The position numbers and the translations under genes were made by a program. Below, one piece after another: positions 22,083 through 32,437 of a DNA stretch of 64,000 nucleotides (position 1 is the first letter of the stretch; the number at the start of each line of letters is the position of its first letter). The notes under the pieces were generated by a model. It searched no databases. It worked only from the letters and a program-made list of their open reading frames with translations, and was not told the origin of the DNA. The DNA is from Bremia lactucae (lineage: Eukaryota; Oomycota; Peronosporomycetes; Peronosporales; Peronosporaceae), in assembly GCF_004359215.1 (NCBI RefSeq), contig NC_090619.1, forward strand, positions 5,961,005-6,025,004. Reading direction: 5' to 3'.

Positions 22083-23079
22083 CGATTCGTGCTGAAAATC
22101 GAGCCGAGTTTACATACAAACGACTCCAATTGCGTCTATAGAATATGCAACTGCAGCAGCAAGTAAAGGAACAAACTCACATTTCTGGAAAGAGGGCAAA
22201 AATTCGAGTTATTGTCGGCGATCGCACTTGCTGGATCAAAGTATCCAAGCACTTTTACCGCCCGATATCATTAATTTCGATGGTACACACCGATTGTCGC
22301 CTTTCTTTGAAATTAGTCCGCACCGATACTCTACATTGTCATTTCCTTGATCATTTTCTTAATGGAGCGATTGTCAATGTTCACGTGAATCATCCACACA
22401 TCACGATAATACTGAATTGTTAACAAACGAAAGCTTAAATAACGAATTTAGGGCCACCCTTATTTGTAAATGTCGTTTTACGTCTTCGCTAGCTTGAAGA
22501 CTATTGTCCGAGATGTGGGCATGGTCATCTACGACCTACAATGCTGCTCATCTCAGTCGTAAGATATTAGACGCTCGATCGTTATTGGTTCTCTATACCC
22601 TTCGAGTGCGATCGTAGAGCCATCATCTGCCCATCTCGGTGACGCATCGTCACGCTTTCGGGGGCCCATGCCACCAAAACCGTCCACTAGTCGAGACTAA
22701 GTACTACAATGTCGTTCAATGTCTCGGTCTCGACACGCATGAGTCTATCGATCATGTACAGACTCTGTCTGTGGACATAAATTGCGTGCTGTCGAGGCGC
22801 ACGTGCGCTACAAAGCTAGGGCAAAGCGTCCCGTTGCGTTTTTCGCGAAACGAACTTGGTGCGGGCAGCCATTGCGTGCATCTTCCTTTCAGTCTATGCT
22901 AGAGACCTCAATCGATAGATTCGGTCCTTGTTTGAAGCAAAGCGCATCCATTGAAGAGCAGGCTTGAACCATAAATTCCACTTCCCTTGGGCCCTTCGAA
23001 AGTCTTAAGATAGTAGCACTCTTGGCTACCTCGCCCACCAGTAAGTCCGTGGTCTGACTCCACAACTTGTACACATTGC
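22083..23079. other. No recognised gene; 5' flank of the FYVE gene
   Basis: Short frames on both strands, none with recognisable similarity. It should hold the promoter of the gene at 23080. I see no clear initiator motif. Confidence 0.5.
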
Positions 23080-25452
23080 ATGGCGATCAACCAGCGCAAG
23101 CGGGTAGCCATGGCCTCATCGACCTTCCCTGTGGACGAAGGCCTGCTACCACGTCTAAGTATCTCTCCAGCTCAACACGAAGAGCTCCGTCGCTATGCAC
23201 TGCAGGCGGCTCAAGTCGCTATACGCGATGGACCGACGTGGGGACGGTCGAACATTAAGGACGCCATCTCCTGTGGCTGGAAGGTGCTCTCGGCCCGACC
23301 AACGGCATGCTTTATGATGAAAGAACAAGCAAAGAAGAAAAAGAGTCCATCGACGCCTAAGCGACAGAGTGAACAGCTACCGAAGGACAAGACAAGACAA
23401 ACGTCACTCTCAGCTACGCGTTTTTCGATTCCAAGTCTTGGCAGTTTCCACGCCAGCACTAGCAGCTCAAAGCTGGAACGTTCAGCTTCTTCGCTTCAAG
23501 AAACCACGAGTGGACTGCACTTTATGGCTCACGCAGTCCTGCCAAACTCGTTAGAAGACGTCATGAATAGGTTGTATTGCGAACAGACTCATGAAATGCG
23601 TGCTCAAAAGCAACGATTCTACGGTCAAGCGGTTCTCGATTGTTGTGTCTTACAAACTCTAGAAGGAGCTACGTTAGAGGACCCGTTTTGGTACTTGGGA
23701 CTCAAGTGGCTCGCCGTGCGCTCGCCCATGCCAACGCTTTCAACCAATCGAGAGTTTGTCTTTCTCGAGCACCTTGGTACTTTCGTAGACCCGGAAACTG
23801 GGCATAGAATGCTCTATCGAGTCGCTCAGTCGGTTCACATTCGTGGCTACGGAGGTCAAGACTCGTACTTTGGATTAACACGTGGTCACATTGAAGCAGC
23901 TTTTGTGTACTGGATGGACGACGACAATGAAGAACGGAACCCGCTTCTCCACGTGTGTGCAAAGGGGCGATGCCACATGAAAGGCAGCATACCCGACGCT
24001 CTCGTGTACAAATTCTTCAAGTCCTTGTGGCGTTCCGAGCATACTTTGTTCCCTACGAATCGCTCGTCGTTTGGCATGAACGTTAGTGGTGACGAACACG
24101 TCGTGAACGAAATAGCAAAGAAAAAGAAGAAGAAACGATCCAAGCGACATAAGATTCCAGCCGGTCCACCGCTTGAAATGGCCTACGAATGGGTCACGGA
24201 TGAACTCCGGCCACGATGCTCTGTATGCAATAAGAAATTCCGGCTTGTACAGCGCTCGAAGCACCATTGCCGCGCTTGCGGTGAAGTCATGTGTCGAGCC
24301 TGTACGTTTCATTACCTCGTCAACGTTCGCGATGCTCAAAGCTTTCGCGGCGTACGTCCAACAGTTCGAGGCCTTGACTCGGACTTGAAACGAACCCATG
24401 AAAAAGAATTGCCTTTTCATTTTGACGAGACGATGACCTGTAGCTTTGACGGTCAATTGGAGATGGCGGATGAGAAAGAAGAAGAGTTTGATACCGTGCA
24501 TGCGAAACGTCCGGGCAGTAAGTCCACGGAAATGGCAGTGCTTGGAGGCAACATGGTTGTCTGCGTTGCAATGGCGAAAGTGTGTCTACGTTGTTTACAA
24601 AGCGTGCCACTTGGGAAGGATTCGACGCTACGGCGACGACATAGCGAGGTGGTTCGGACTGAAGCATTTTATAGATCTGACACGGCAATTGGATGGCGCG
24701 AGGAGCTTCCTCAGGTGGGAAGACCACCAAATAGAGAGGTCGAAGAGCTTGATGGCAGTAGTCGTTATTTTAAAAGGGAACACGACGTGCCGATGCTGGT
24801 AATGGAGGATGAAGACACTGACAGTATTGATGAGCTTGCCGATTCAAAGCGAAGATCAGGGTCGTGTGCTATAGACGGTCGGCTCAAGTCTTTTAACTTT
24901 GATTATCCTGGACATACGAATCAGTATTTAGGACCGGAAGATGGAACTCTTGATAGTCTTACGAACCGCGAACGAGTGATCATTCTATCACCTCATGCGT
25001 TGTTAAAATCAACGTCACTTCCCATGACACAGCGTCAGGATTTTAAAGAAGAAAGCAGCTACGGCAGCAGTGGGTGCTCGGAATCTTATCAAAGTCAGTA
25101 TGGCAGCGACGCATGGAGCGACAGCGACGATAATAATAAACAATCCATTGAATTCTGCCCGACACGAGCACTTCGAGAGGAGCTTACATTCGAAGACAGT
25201 CAAGGACGTCTACCGAACTGTGCTGAGAATGAAGTCAACAGCTTTCTCAAGAGTAAAAACTTTCAACACGCTGCTAGTGCTGCATCAAGTACCGAGCGCC
25301 GATTGTGCCATTTGCATGAAGAAGAATTGTACCAAACACGACATGTCCCATCGCCGTCCGTATCGACTACTTCGTTATTTAGTGAAGATGAAGACTCTTG
25401 TAGCGAAATGGACGATCGGTGGAAAACCATGTCTGTTATTAAAAGATTTTAA
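23080..25452 (+). CDS. FYVE zinc-finger protein with START-like N-terminal domain
   Basis: 790 residues, a single open frame. Roughly residues 150-345 look like the START-type lipid-binding fold common in oomycete FYVE proteins (F-W-Y-L-G-L-K-W-L-A-V; R-G-H-I-E-A-A-F-V-Y). The FYVE finger begins near residue 371 with W-V-T-D, then C-x2-C, R-S-K-H-H-C-R-A-C-G and C-R-A-C; its last Cys pair (K-V-C-L-R-C) comes only near residue 502, after an insertion of about 85 residues. FYVE fingers bind phosphatidylinositol 3-phosphate on endosomes, so a membrane-traffic role is inferred. The C-terminal 280 residues are acidic and serine-rich, probably disordered. A second in-frame ATG at 23110 has a better context (GCCATGG), giving 780 residues. 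It converges on a paralogue with 146 bp between stops. Confidence 0.9.
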   Translation: MAINQRKRVAMASSTFPVDEGLLPRLSISPAQHEELRRYALQAAQVAIRDGPTWGRSNIKDAISCGWKVLSARPTACFMMKEQAKKKKSPSTPKRQSEQLPKDKTRQTSLSATRFSIPSLGSFHASTSSSKLERSASSLQETTSGLHFMAHAVLPNSLEDVMNRLYCEQTHEMRAQKQRFYGQAVLDCCVLQTLEGATLEDPFWYLGLKWLAVRSPMPTLSTNREFVFLEHLGTFVDPETGHRMLYRVAQSVHIRGYGGQDSYFGLTRGHIEAAFVYWMDDDNEERNPLLHVCAKGRCHMKGSIPDALVYKFFKSLWRSEHTLFPTNRSSFGMNVSGDEHVVNEIAKKKKKKRSKRHKIPAGPPLEMAYEWVTDELRPRCSVCNKKFRLVQRSKHHCRACGEVMCRACTFHYLVNVRDAQSFRGVRPTVRGLDSDLKRTHEKELPFHFDETMTCSFDGQLEMADEKEEEFDTVHAKRPGSKSTEMAVLGGNMVVCVAMAKVCLRCLQSVPLGKDSTLRRRHSEVVRTEAFYRSDTAIGWREELPQVGRPPNREVEELDGSSRYFKREHDVPMLVMEDEDTDSIDELADSKRRSGSCAIDGRLKSFNFDYPGHTNQYLGPEDGTLDSLTNRERVIILSPHALLKSTSLPMTQRQDFKEESSYGSSGCSESYQSQYGSDAWSDSDDNNKQSIEFCPTRALREELTFEDSQGRLPNCAENEVNSFLKSKNFQHAASAASSTERRLCHLHEEELYQTRHVPSPSVSTTSLFSEDEDSCSEMDDRWKTMSVIKRF

Positions 25453-25598
25453 CTGTCGTATGAAAGCAATTAAGACTTCGTATCCTTCCCACGACCATAC
25501 AAAAGAAGTAGCTATTTTACTTTAGCCTGCATTTTATTTTGAATCAACTTGGTTTCATTCTGTACGAACATTGAGCTCTATGCTACATGGCGCCCTAT

Positions 25599-28169
25599 TT
25601 ACGAGGAACGCATGGAGAGCGACGCAAAGGGGGTAGCCCGAGGAGGGGATAGTGCCGTTTGCGTCGACGTTGGATACATGAGGGACGAACGGGCTTCGGA
25701 AGAAAGCTCCCCGGCAGTCGTGTCTGCTGTCGTCCTCGCAGCCATGTCTTCTTTCGGAGATCGAATCATCTTGCTCCGTTGTTCCGTGATCGTTCGAATT
25801 AGAGCCTCTTGGTGAGCAATTGATCGCTCGACTTGTTCCAATTGATCTGGAATGGACAAGGATCGCAGTTTCGAGCTACTTTCTGATTGACACGCCGACG
25901 TCGACGGTCGATGCGAGAACGATCCTGGAATCCCATCGCTTGGATTCGTCGAGCTCATGCCGCGTCCACGACTTGGAAGGCGATGGAGCTCTTCTGTGTC
26001 CCTCCGTTTGGGAGTCGGCAGTAGAAATCCATCAAAGTTAAACGTACTGGTTCCACTTGTAAAGAGGTGACTTGGTCGCGCAGGAGGAGACTCCTCGCCA
26101 TTCGTCAACCCTGCTTCGTCGTAGAGAAGAATGCTCCGACGTCGATTTTTCTTCTTTTCACGCGCCATGTGGATCTGCCGCATTCGCTCGACTCGTGACG
26201 AATATTCCTCATCAGTTTCAATCAATTCGTCGTCTTCGTGAACCCCTCGGTCAGCAGAGAGCAGCAATTCGTCGTCGGCCGCATACCGACCTCCGGGAAA
26301 GAATCCACGCATGGGGCCTGGTTGGAGGCCTAGATTATCTGCCAACGATCCTTGCAAAACCAGTGGAAACTGCTTAATCATCGTAGGTGCCGCGTAAAAG
26401 TTCGTCGCTCCTCGCATCGTGCCTTTGCGCTCTTGACGAATACAAAACATGCACTTCTTGCACAGCTTGACATTATTCACGGCCGGATATCCGTTCGACC
26501 GCGTTTCCTCGAGACTTTTCTTTGCTGGCTGTTTAAGCAATACACTTAACGGCCTTTCATCAAGTTGATGCGGCTGCGAATTCTCTGCTCCTACTGTCTC
26601 ATTCACAACTCCGTCAAGACACGGAGCGGAGGAGGGAGGAGCTACAAGCGGCAATGTGATCATGCATCGAGAGCACATGACTTCCCCACACATGCGGCAA
26701 TGATGACGATGACGTCGAACGATTCCAAAGCTTTTGAAACACACAAAACAGACTTTACGCTGATGGTCGGGCACCCAACTTGGCTGGGCGTTTGTCATCA
26801 TTCGACCGAGTTCAGGAGCTTGTGTCATAACAAACGACGTCGACATGGGGATAGCAGCTGGCCCATGGGCCGTGACTTCGGAGCCACTGATAGTGCTTTG
26901 ACTCTTGCCAAGACTTTGACCCGATGGCGAGTGGCTTAGCGCAGCAGACGGATGAGGGAAGACCATGCCGTGCTTCATGATGTACTTGATATCAGCGCAG
27001 TAGTCAATCCTTACGACCGTTGGGGCAAATTGCGATAAGAAAGCGCTCCCGAGCCACGTACCAGCTCGACCACCTGGGTCCAAAGAGCCTTCGCTAAAGA
27101 CTTTTACAGCATTCGTTGCTTCGTCGAATCGGTACATGGATATCATGGAGATATGACCACGAACGAATCGAAGCTTCAACGGGTCCACGGTGTCGCTCGA
27201 GTTGTCCGAGCCGACAATCTGAGTCAATGGAGGCAAAACGTCGTCGCCAATGGACTGAATGACTTTCACCAGCACCTTGTGGCCTTCGTCAGTCATCACG
27301 GTCTTGGCGTATTCATAATACGCATGATCTCGTGGCGAAAAGAACTTGGCTGGTCCACTAGGAGACGCAAAGGCCATCCATTTAATACCAAAGAATCGAA
27401 ATGGGTCCTCCTCGGTCTGTGTCTCTATGACTTGTAGCACGGCAGCATCGAGAAAGTAGTCACGAAACAAATAAGCACAGATCGAGCGTTCGTCCAGCGT
27501 TGTATCACTGTATTTGCCGTACTCGACATCTTGTAGCATTAGTCCAGGAATGCGTCCAGAAGCAACGAATTCTTGGGCTGTGGAATTTCCACGGTGCGGA
27601 TCTCGGCGCTTGTAGACCGCCAAGTGCGGCTTGGCACTATGGAGTTTCCACTGCTTTGGGTCATCAAAAATCTGCTTGGTGCCGTCCCACGCAGCTTTGG
27701 ACTTGAGCAAACAGCTCGCAATTAATCCTTCGGCTTGTTGCCGCATTTCTGTCTTTTGAATGTCCGTGATATCGACGCGAGGAATCACTTCATCCATTCG
27801 TGGTAGCTTTGTCACGTGTTTGTTCTTTGAGCGGCTAGGCAGCTTAAGCTTCCTTCGAATCGCCGACCGTGGCCGTGACAGTTCTTGATCGCAGTCCCAA
27901 CGTAACGCTGTGTTCTTTGACGGTCGTTGGATCTGCGATCTTGAGAGCGCTCCGTCGCACAAACTCGAGTGCTCACTTTCAGCCTGCACGGGTTCGGATG
28001 CTCGAAAGTCCAAAAGGACTCGATCACTGTTGCATTCCATTGCGCGACTGCTGTCAAACATGGCAATGCTTCCGTGCGCTTCCGCTAAAACAACGGAATC
28101 AAGGATCCGATTACTGCTACCAGCTGTGAGGAGAAGCTGATCGTTGGAACGGTCTCTGCGTGGCCTCAA
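25599..28169 (-). CDS. FYVE zinc-finger protein with START-like domain (paralogue)
   Basis: 856 residues, one open frame. Residues about 140-405 form the START-like region (F-R-F-F-G-I-K-W-M-A-F; R-G-H-I-S-M-I-S-M-Y, matching the neighbour). The FYVE finger starts at W465 (W-V-P-D), with C-F-V-C, R-H-R-H-H-C-R-M-C-G and C-S-R-C; the final C-K-K-C is near 567-570 after an insertion of about 55-60 residues. The C-terminus has a predicted helical stretch (L-E-Q-V-E-R-S-I-A-H-Q-E-A-L-I) likely to be a coiled coil. The same architecture as the gene at 23080 and the tail-to-tail order suggest an old inverted duplication, now very divergent. Membrane trafficking or lipid sensing is inferred from FYVE family knowledge. 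Confidence 0.9.
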   Translation of the reverse strand: MRPRRDRSNDQLLLTAGSSNRILDSVVLAEAHGSIAMFDSSRAMECNSDRVLLDFRASEPVQAESEHSSLCDGALSRSQIQRPSKNTALRWDCDQELSRPRSAIRRKLKLPSRSKNKHVTKLPRMDEVIPRVDITDIQKTEMRQQAEGLIASCLLKSKAAWDGTKQIFDDPKQWKLHSAKPHLAVYKRRDPHRGNSTAQEFVASGRIPGLMLQDVEYGKYSDTTLDERSICAYLFRDYFLDAAVLQVIETQTEEDPFRFFGIKWMAFASPSGPAKFFSPRDHAYYEYAKTVMTDEGHKVLVKVIQSIGDDVLPPLTQIVGSDNSSDTVDPLKLRFVRGHISMISMYRFDEATNAVKVFSEGSLDPGGRAGTWLGSAFLSQFAPTVVRIDYCADIKYIMKHGMVFPHPSAALSHSPSGQSLGKSQSTISGSEVTAHGPAAIPMSTSFVMTQAPELGRMMTNAQPSWVPDHQRKVCFVCFKSFGIVRRHRHHCRMCGEVMCSRCMITLPLVAPPSSAPCLDGVVNETVGAENSQPHQLDERPLSVLLKQPAKKSLEETRSNGYPAVNNVKLCKKCMFCIRQERKGTMRGATNFYAAPTMIKQFPLVLQGSLADNLGLQPGPMRGFFPGGRYAADDELLLSADRGVHEDDELIETDEEYSSRVERMRQIHMAREKKKNRRRSILLYDEAGLTNGEESPPARPSHLFTSGTSTFNFDGFLLPTPKRRDTEELHRLPSRGRGMSSTNPSDGIPGSFSHRPSTSACQSESSSKLRSLSIPDQLEQVERSIAHQEALIRTITEQRSKMIRSPKEDMAARTTADTTAGELSSEARSSLMYPTSTQTALSPPRATPFASLSMRSS

Positions 28170-28387
28170 AGCTGCAGAGCATCACGGACAAGGTTAGTCT
28201 ACTAAGAATATCGAAGCTCCACCGAGTTCATGCAGTCGTACACTGAACGTATCGGAGACTTTGCTACTGACCACGTCGATTGCGAAGTGTGGCCGAGGCG
28301 TCTGCTGGACGACAGAACGTCAGCGTCCGGCTCGTCGATAACGAATTTACGTACTTAAGGTAAGTATTCAGTTCAGTAAGGTTAGCA

Positions 28388-28447
28388 CAAAGCGACACAG
28401 CGATCATGTACTGATTTATGAAATTACATGATCGCGGTGTCGCTTTG
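28388..28447. repeat. 23-bp inverted repeat upstream of the FYVE gene
   Basis: Arms 28388-28410 and 28425-28447 pair at 22 of 23 positions around a 14-nt loop. It lies about 220 bp upstream of the start at 28169. Function unknown. Confidence 0.85.
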
Positions 28448-30188
28448 AAAACTTGGACACATCATCGCGATGTTTGATAAATGTGGTTAGGGGGACTTCT
28501 GACTTTCTTACATGCGAAAGATGCGGAATACACGCGTTTGTTAGAGAAACGGACACAAAAAGGACGCATCACTCACCACATTTCAGCTCGCGGCATTCGA
28601 TAAATTGGTGGCAGGGAAGTGGCTCCAGCTTTTTCAAGCTTGTCCAGATTCATACTCCTTAAAGCTTATCGCTTAAATCCTGGAATTGTCTTTTGCACGT
28701 ACCAAAGCGGACGGGGTGGGGCTTATTTATGCACGTGTTACATCGCTCTGGCTGCTAACCCTATATTCGCAAAAAGAGCAATTTCAATTTAGATAATACA
28801 CGTTCTCCATCCAACATACCAAAAATAGAGCAAAATAACTAAAAAAAAGTGAGTTTCTTTCTAATGCGCAGATTGAAGACTGCAGTAATTTCTGTGCGCT
28901 GAGTTACTATTCGTATTTGCTTGCGATAAGCTTATCGGAATCGGGTGAAATATTCCAGAGGAAGTGCAAATGTAAGTACAGAAATCGATCTTTATTTAAA
29001 GGGAAATTATTAACAGTATTTTTTCTATACAAAAGAAAGTTGACGTCCTGATATGGAAAGCAGATTGCAGGAGACCTAGAGCGCCCCTCGACAAATGGTA
29101 CATGCTTTCTTTATGAGAGGGTCTGTGAATAATAGAAGCAGCGGGTGGATAGGGTTTTGATATCATCGATTGCGGGGCTATCAGGTGCTGAAGGTACCGA
29201 GTTGATGTTATAAATTGAAAGAATTTCCCTTAAAAATTAGAAGCAAACCACAAAAGAAAGTGGCAGTAGAAGCGATAATTTTTGAAACAAGAAAGAATCA
29301 AAAGAGTCCAATGAACATTTGGACGTTGCAGACTTGCAAAGACGCAAGCAGAGCAGAGTGGACCAGCAAATGAGATGTCGGATTGTAGAATTATATCTCA
29401 CGAATTTTCAGAAGAAATTTTGTTACTCTGAATCAATCAGCATTTTACTTCTGGTATAATAAGTGAAAGAAAGCAAATGTTGTAGCGTTTGGCCCTGCAT
29501 TCGCGAGCCTTTTTTCTAGTCTAGCCATTATCGTTACAGCCATTCTCTTGTTGTGAGGAATTCTCTCATTACAATCGATTGATGAATATTACTGAATCGA
29601 GCAGGCACCGCTTGTGGCCCAATGATATTTATGTCGGAAAACATCTTGAAGTGCTGCATATCCCAGTGCTGAGAGAATCTATATGGTGACGATTACAAGG
29701 ACAAGACAAGAAATTCGCTACGCATCAGAGATTCGTGATAATTGTGATGAGGTGAAAATTTAGCAATAGCTCAGTATTTCTGCTCTCGAAGATCATTGCC
29801 TACCTATAAACGGGCCCGTTTGCTGTAGCAGAATTTAAAGTATCCAGCCACCTGTGATTGTTAAATCGCATCGTTGCAGGGACAATTGCAAAGCCAACTG
29901 GGCACAAATTCCATTTCGACAAAGCTATGCTGTGAACCATAATGATTTTGCGGCAAAAGGAGTGAAGAACAATTACAAGAATGCTTTATCAGCTAATTAA
30001 ATTCATGTCTGCTATGAAGAGATTGCTTCCATTCAAAAGTAGCGATTATATCTCAATAATAAAAAGATCTAAAGATATGTTTACTTGAAGTCCCCACTAT
30101 ACGTTAATGCCGGGTATAAATATATCGACGGATTTTACATTATGAGCATTAGCTCAAACAGATGAGGCTACCGAAAGCTTATCAACAC
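28448..30188. other. AT-rich intergenic, no gene recognised
   Basis: One short frame (28453-28662) is unlike anything I know; the rest is without long frames. Confidence 0.6.
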
Positions 30189-30194
30189 TGTTGA

Positions 30195-30753
30195 TGTAAC
30201 GGGCTAAAGTTGCCCTAATGTTACACGCCCGTTAAGTACATTTGGTGTACTTAAGGGGATGGTCAATTACTAAATAATAGTAATTAGACCCAACACTCGG
30301 GTGTGGTGCACATTTGTGACCAACCCTTGTGGATGTGATGCACATGGGTGCATTCACATTAGGAGGGATGACGCCCAGCGTCATCCGTGATGACGGCTAG
30401 CGTCATCCGTTACGCGAGGTATCTATAAAGATACGCTCGCAATACATATTAAATGATATCTATAGAGATAACATTTTAATTGGTAAAAATAGGTATTTGT
30501 ATTTAGTTCTATTAAATATAAATCAGTCTGAAAACTACTTCCTACTTGGTAAGTGCGCACGAGGGACGGATTTTATTTTTACCGCTCCCGTGACGACACT
30601 TAACCAGAGTTCTTAGTGTGTTATGTGAGGTCGCTAACGCGCCCACCACAACTACCTCACTGCACGCAAGAGAAGCAGGTTTAACCGCTTCCTCGCTGTG
30701 CTAGGTTGTGTGCCTAAGTAGAGCGTGGCCGCATTACGACGTGCCCGTCTACA
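30195..30753 (+). repeat. Solo family E LTR with GTTGA target duplication
   Basis: TGTAACGGGCTAAAGTTGCCC at 30195 to GCCCGTCTACA at 30753. GTTGA occurs at 30190-30194 and again at 30754-30758. A near-identical copy lies at 61364-61893. Confidence 0.8.
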
Positions 30754-30758
30754 GTTGA

Positions 30759-30942
30759 TGTTGGACATTTTGTGAACGCTCAAACGTCTCGATTATATTA
30801 AGAAATAAACGACTCAGGTGAGACCTTTAAAGTGCTTCCACAAAGGAGTGGCTGATTACACGTGTAAGTTTTCTAAAGACTAATATACTTTCCAATTAAC
30901 TTCTTGAGTACAAGTTGTATCCTCTGCTATAATATATCTACA
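30759..30942 (+). repeat. Copia 2 5' LTR (or its main part)
   Basis: TGTTGGACATTTTGTGAACG to ATATATCTACA, next to the primer-binding site GGTTATGAGCCC (30943). The LTR may really begin TGTTGATGTTGG at 30189, with the solo E LTR inserted six bases in. A TATA-rich stretch (GCTATAATATAT) lies near its end. Confidence 0.6.
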
Positions 30943-30946
30943 GGTT

Positions 30947-31395
30947 ATGAGCCCATGTACGGTAGGAGTGAACGATATTCTCAACGAAGACAACTACTCC
31001 GTATGGGAGGTTAACGCGCAAATGAAGCTCGCCAAGAAGGGGCTGTTGGAGCACATTGACGCGACGGAGGCACCGTGTGAAGATGACACTAGCGCGTCTT
31101 TATGGAAAATCAACGATATGAAGGCCTTCGCAAACGTGTGTAAGATGATCAACCCAAGTCTACAGTCCATGTTTCGAAATGCAGAGACAACTGCAGAAGC
31201 GTGGGGTTTTTGAAGAGCTTCTTTCTTCGCAGAAGCATTCATAATCGGGTGCAGATGCGTCGACAATTGCACGAGTTTCAAGATGCAGAAGGGAGGAAGT
31301 GTAATGGATCACTTTCTCAATTTTGATGAGCTGTGTATGTCAATGCAAGCCGTCGGTGACGAGGTCGCGCACGATGAGCGTCTCGTGATTCTGCT
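30947..31395 (+). pseudogene. Copia 2 gag start, cut by gap 1
   Basis: It starts MSPCTVGVNDILNEDNYSVW at 30947, the typical Copia gag entry (x-N-Y-x-x-W). A stop after A-E-A-W-G-F at 31213 is followed by a shifted frame (M-D-H-F-L-N-F-D-E-L) to the gap. The start codon overlaps the primer-binding site. The same sequence continues intact at 62087. Confidence 0.8.
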
Positions 31396-31495
31396 NNNNN
31401 NNNNNNNNNNNNNNNNNNNNNNNNNNNNNNNNNNNNNNNNNNNNNNNNNNNNNNNNNNNNNNNNNNNNNNNNNNNNNNNNNNNNNNNNNNNNNNN
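31396..31495. other. Assembly gap 1 (100 N)
   Basis: Exactly 100 N, the convention for unknown size. The left edge sequence recurs at 62535; the right edge is family A Gypsy. Confidence 0.99.
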
Positions 31496-31852
31496 TACGG
31501 GAGACGGAACGGGCGATGAGGGATCCATCTCATCGTCGGGTCCAAATAGACTATTAACTCGTTTATCAGAATGAGCCCTCTTATTCGAAGGCTCATAATC
31601 AGCCGCCTGACGGGTATCAGGCGACTGTTCCATCCTCCCCGAGTCGGCCATTTCGTCCGACTCGCACTCATAATCGACCTCTAAAGAGGGGTCGTACTCA
31701 CGTGGTGAATCACCACGTGCACTCGCAACACCAAGTGTTGTGCGAGTGGAAGACACTACGGTAGACGGAACGTCTACCGCAAGAGATAACAATGCGTCAC
31801 CCGCGGCTGCACGAACCGCAGCCGAAGGTTCAACACTATCCTCACCCCGCAT
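31496..31852 (-). CDS. Antisense ORF of family A Gypsy, copy 2 (open, cut by gap)
   Basis: Open from ATGCGG at 31852 to the gap edge (118 residues so far). It is on the strand opposite to the element. Blocks: P-S-A-A-V-R-A-A-A-G-D-A, D-P-S-L-E-V-D-Y-E-C-E-S-D, and D-D-E-M-D-P-S-S-P. Against copy 1, about eight of fourteen differences over the central 40 codons are silent in this frame. Strongly acidic, proline- and serine-rich; no known domain. An upstream in-frame ATG at 31945 exists, but the shared N-terminus begins at 31852. Confidence 0.45.
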
Positions 31853-31986
31853 GAATTGTTCCTTCATGCGATGGAATTTAAAATGATGGATCTGACCAAT
31901 CAAAATCATTTTAAAAATTAAGTGGTCATTTAGCGACCACTCCACCTAATGACATTCAGAGTGATTGTCGTTTAAGGGAGGGGTGA

Positions 31987-32437
31987 TGTAACGGGGTGTA
32001 TCGTTACATGAAATTAACAATAAAAGATTGTTAATTAATATTATCCAAAAGGTAGATAATATTTGGAGGAAATTACTTTAAATAGTAATTTCCTGAATTC
32101 TTATCCATAAATAGGTATAGACCATTATGTCTATTTATTCCGCAGACTAATCAGCTGTAGAAGTAATCAAAGAGAGTTACGAGATAAGATAGATAAGAAT
32201 TCATTTACATGTTTAGTATTAGTTTATAGTTAAGACAACATTTACAAAGATAGATTAACAAAGACACTTAACTATATTAATACAGTTTTCATTTTACACT
32301 CTTAAGCTAACTTGCCTTAAGAGAAGTCTTCCTCTATACGTACAGTGTACGTCACCTAACGAGAGGCACCACTCACATCTGAAGCAGTGTGAAGTGGACT
32401 TGTACTGAAACAGTACAAGTCGCAGTGCCCCGTTACA
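31987..32437 (+). repeat. Family A Gypsy 3' LTR
   Basis: 451 bp with 10-bp inverted ends (TGTAACGGGG ... CCCCGTTACA). The purine tract AAGGGAGGGGTGA lies directly before it, so this is a 3' LTR in plus orientation. It is inserted into a family E LTR. Confidence 0.9.

Noticed and set aside
22145..22423. 92-residue frame before the FYVE gene
   Set aside because: No recognisable family, no splice sites, and it lies in a transposon-flanked intergenic stretch.
23875..24501. 208-residue minus-strand frame
   Set aside because: Shadow of the FYVE gene on the other strand; codon structure follows the plus gene.
28453..28662. 69-residue frame with a C-x2-C-G
   Set aside because: Too short, no context; likely chance.
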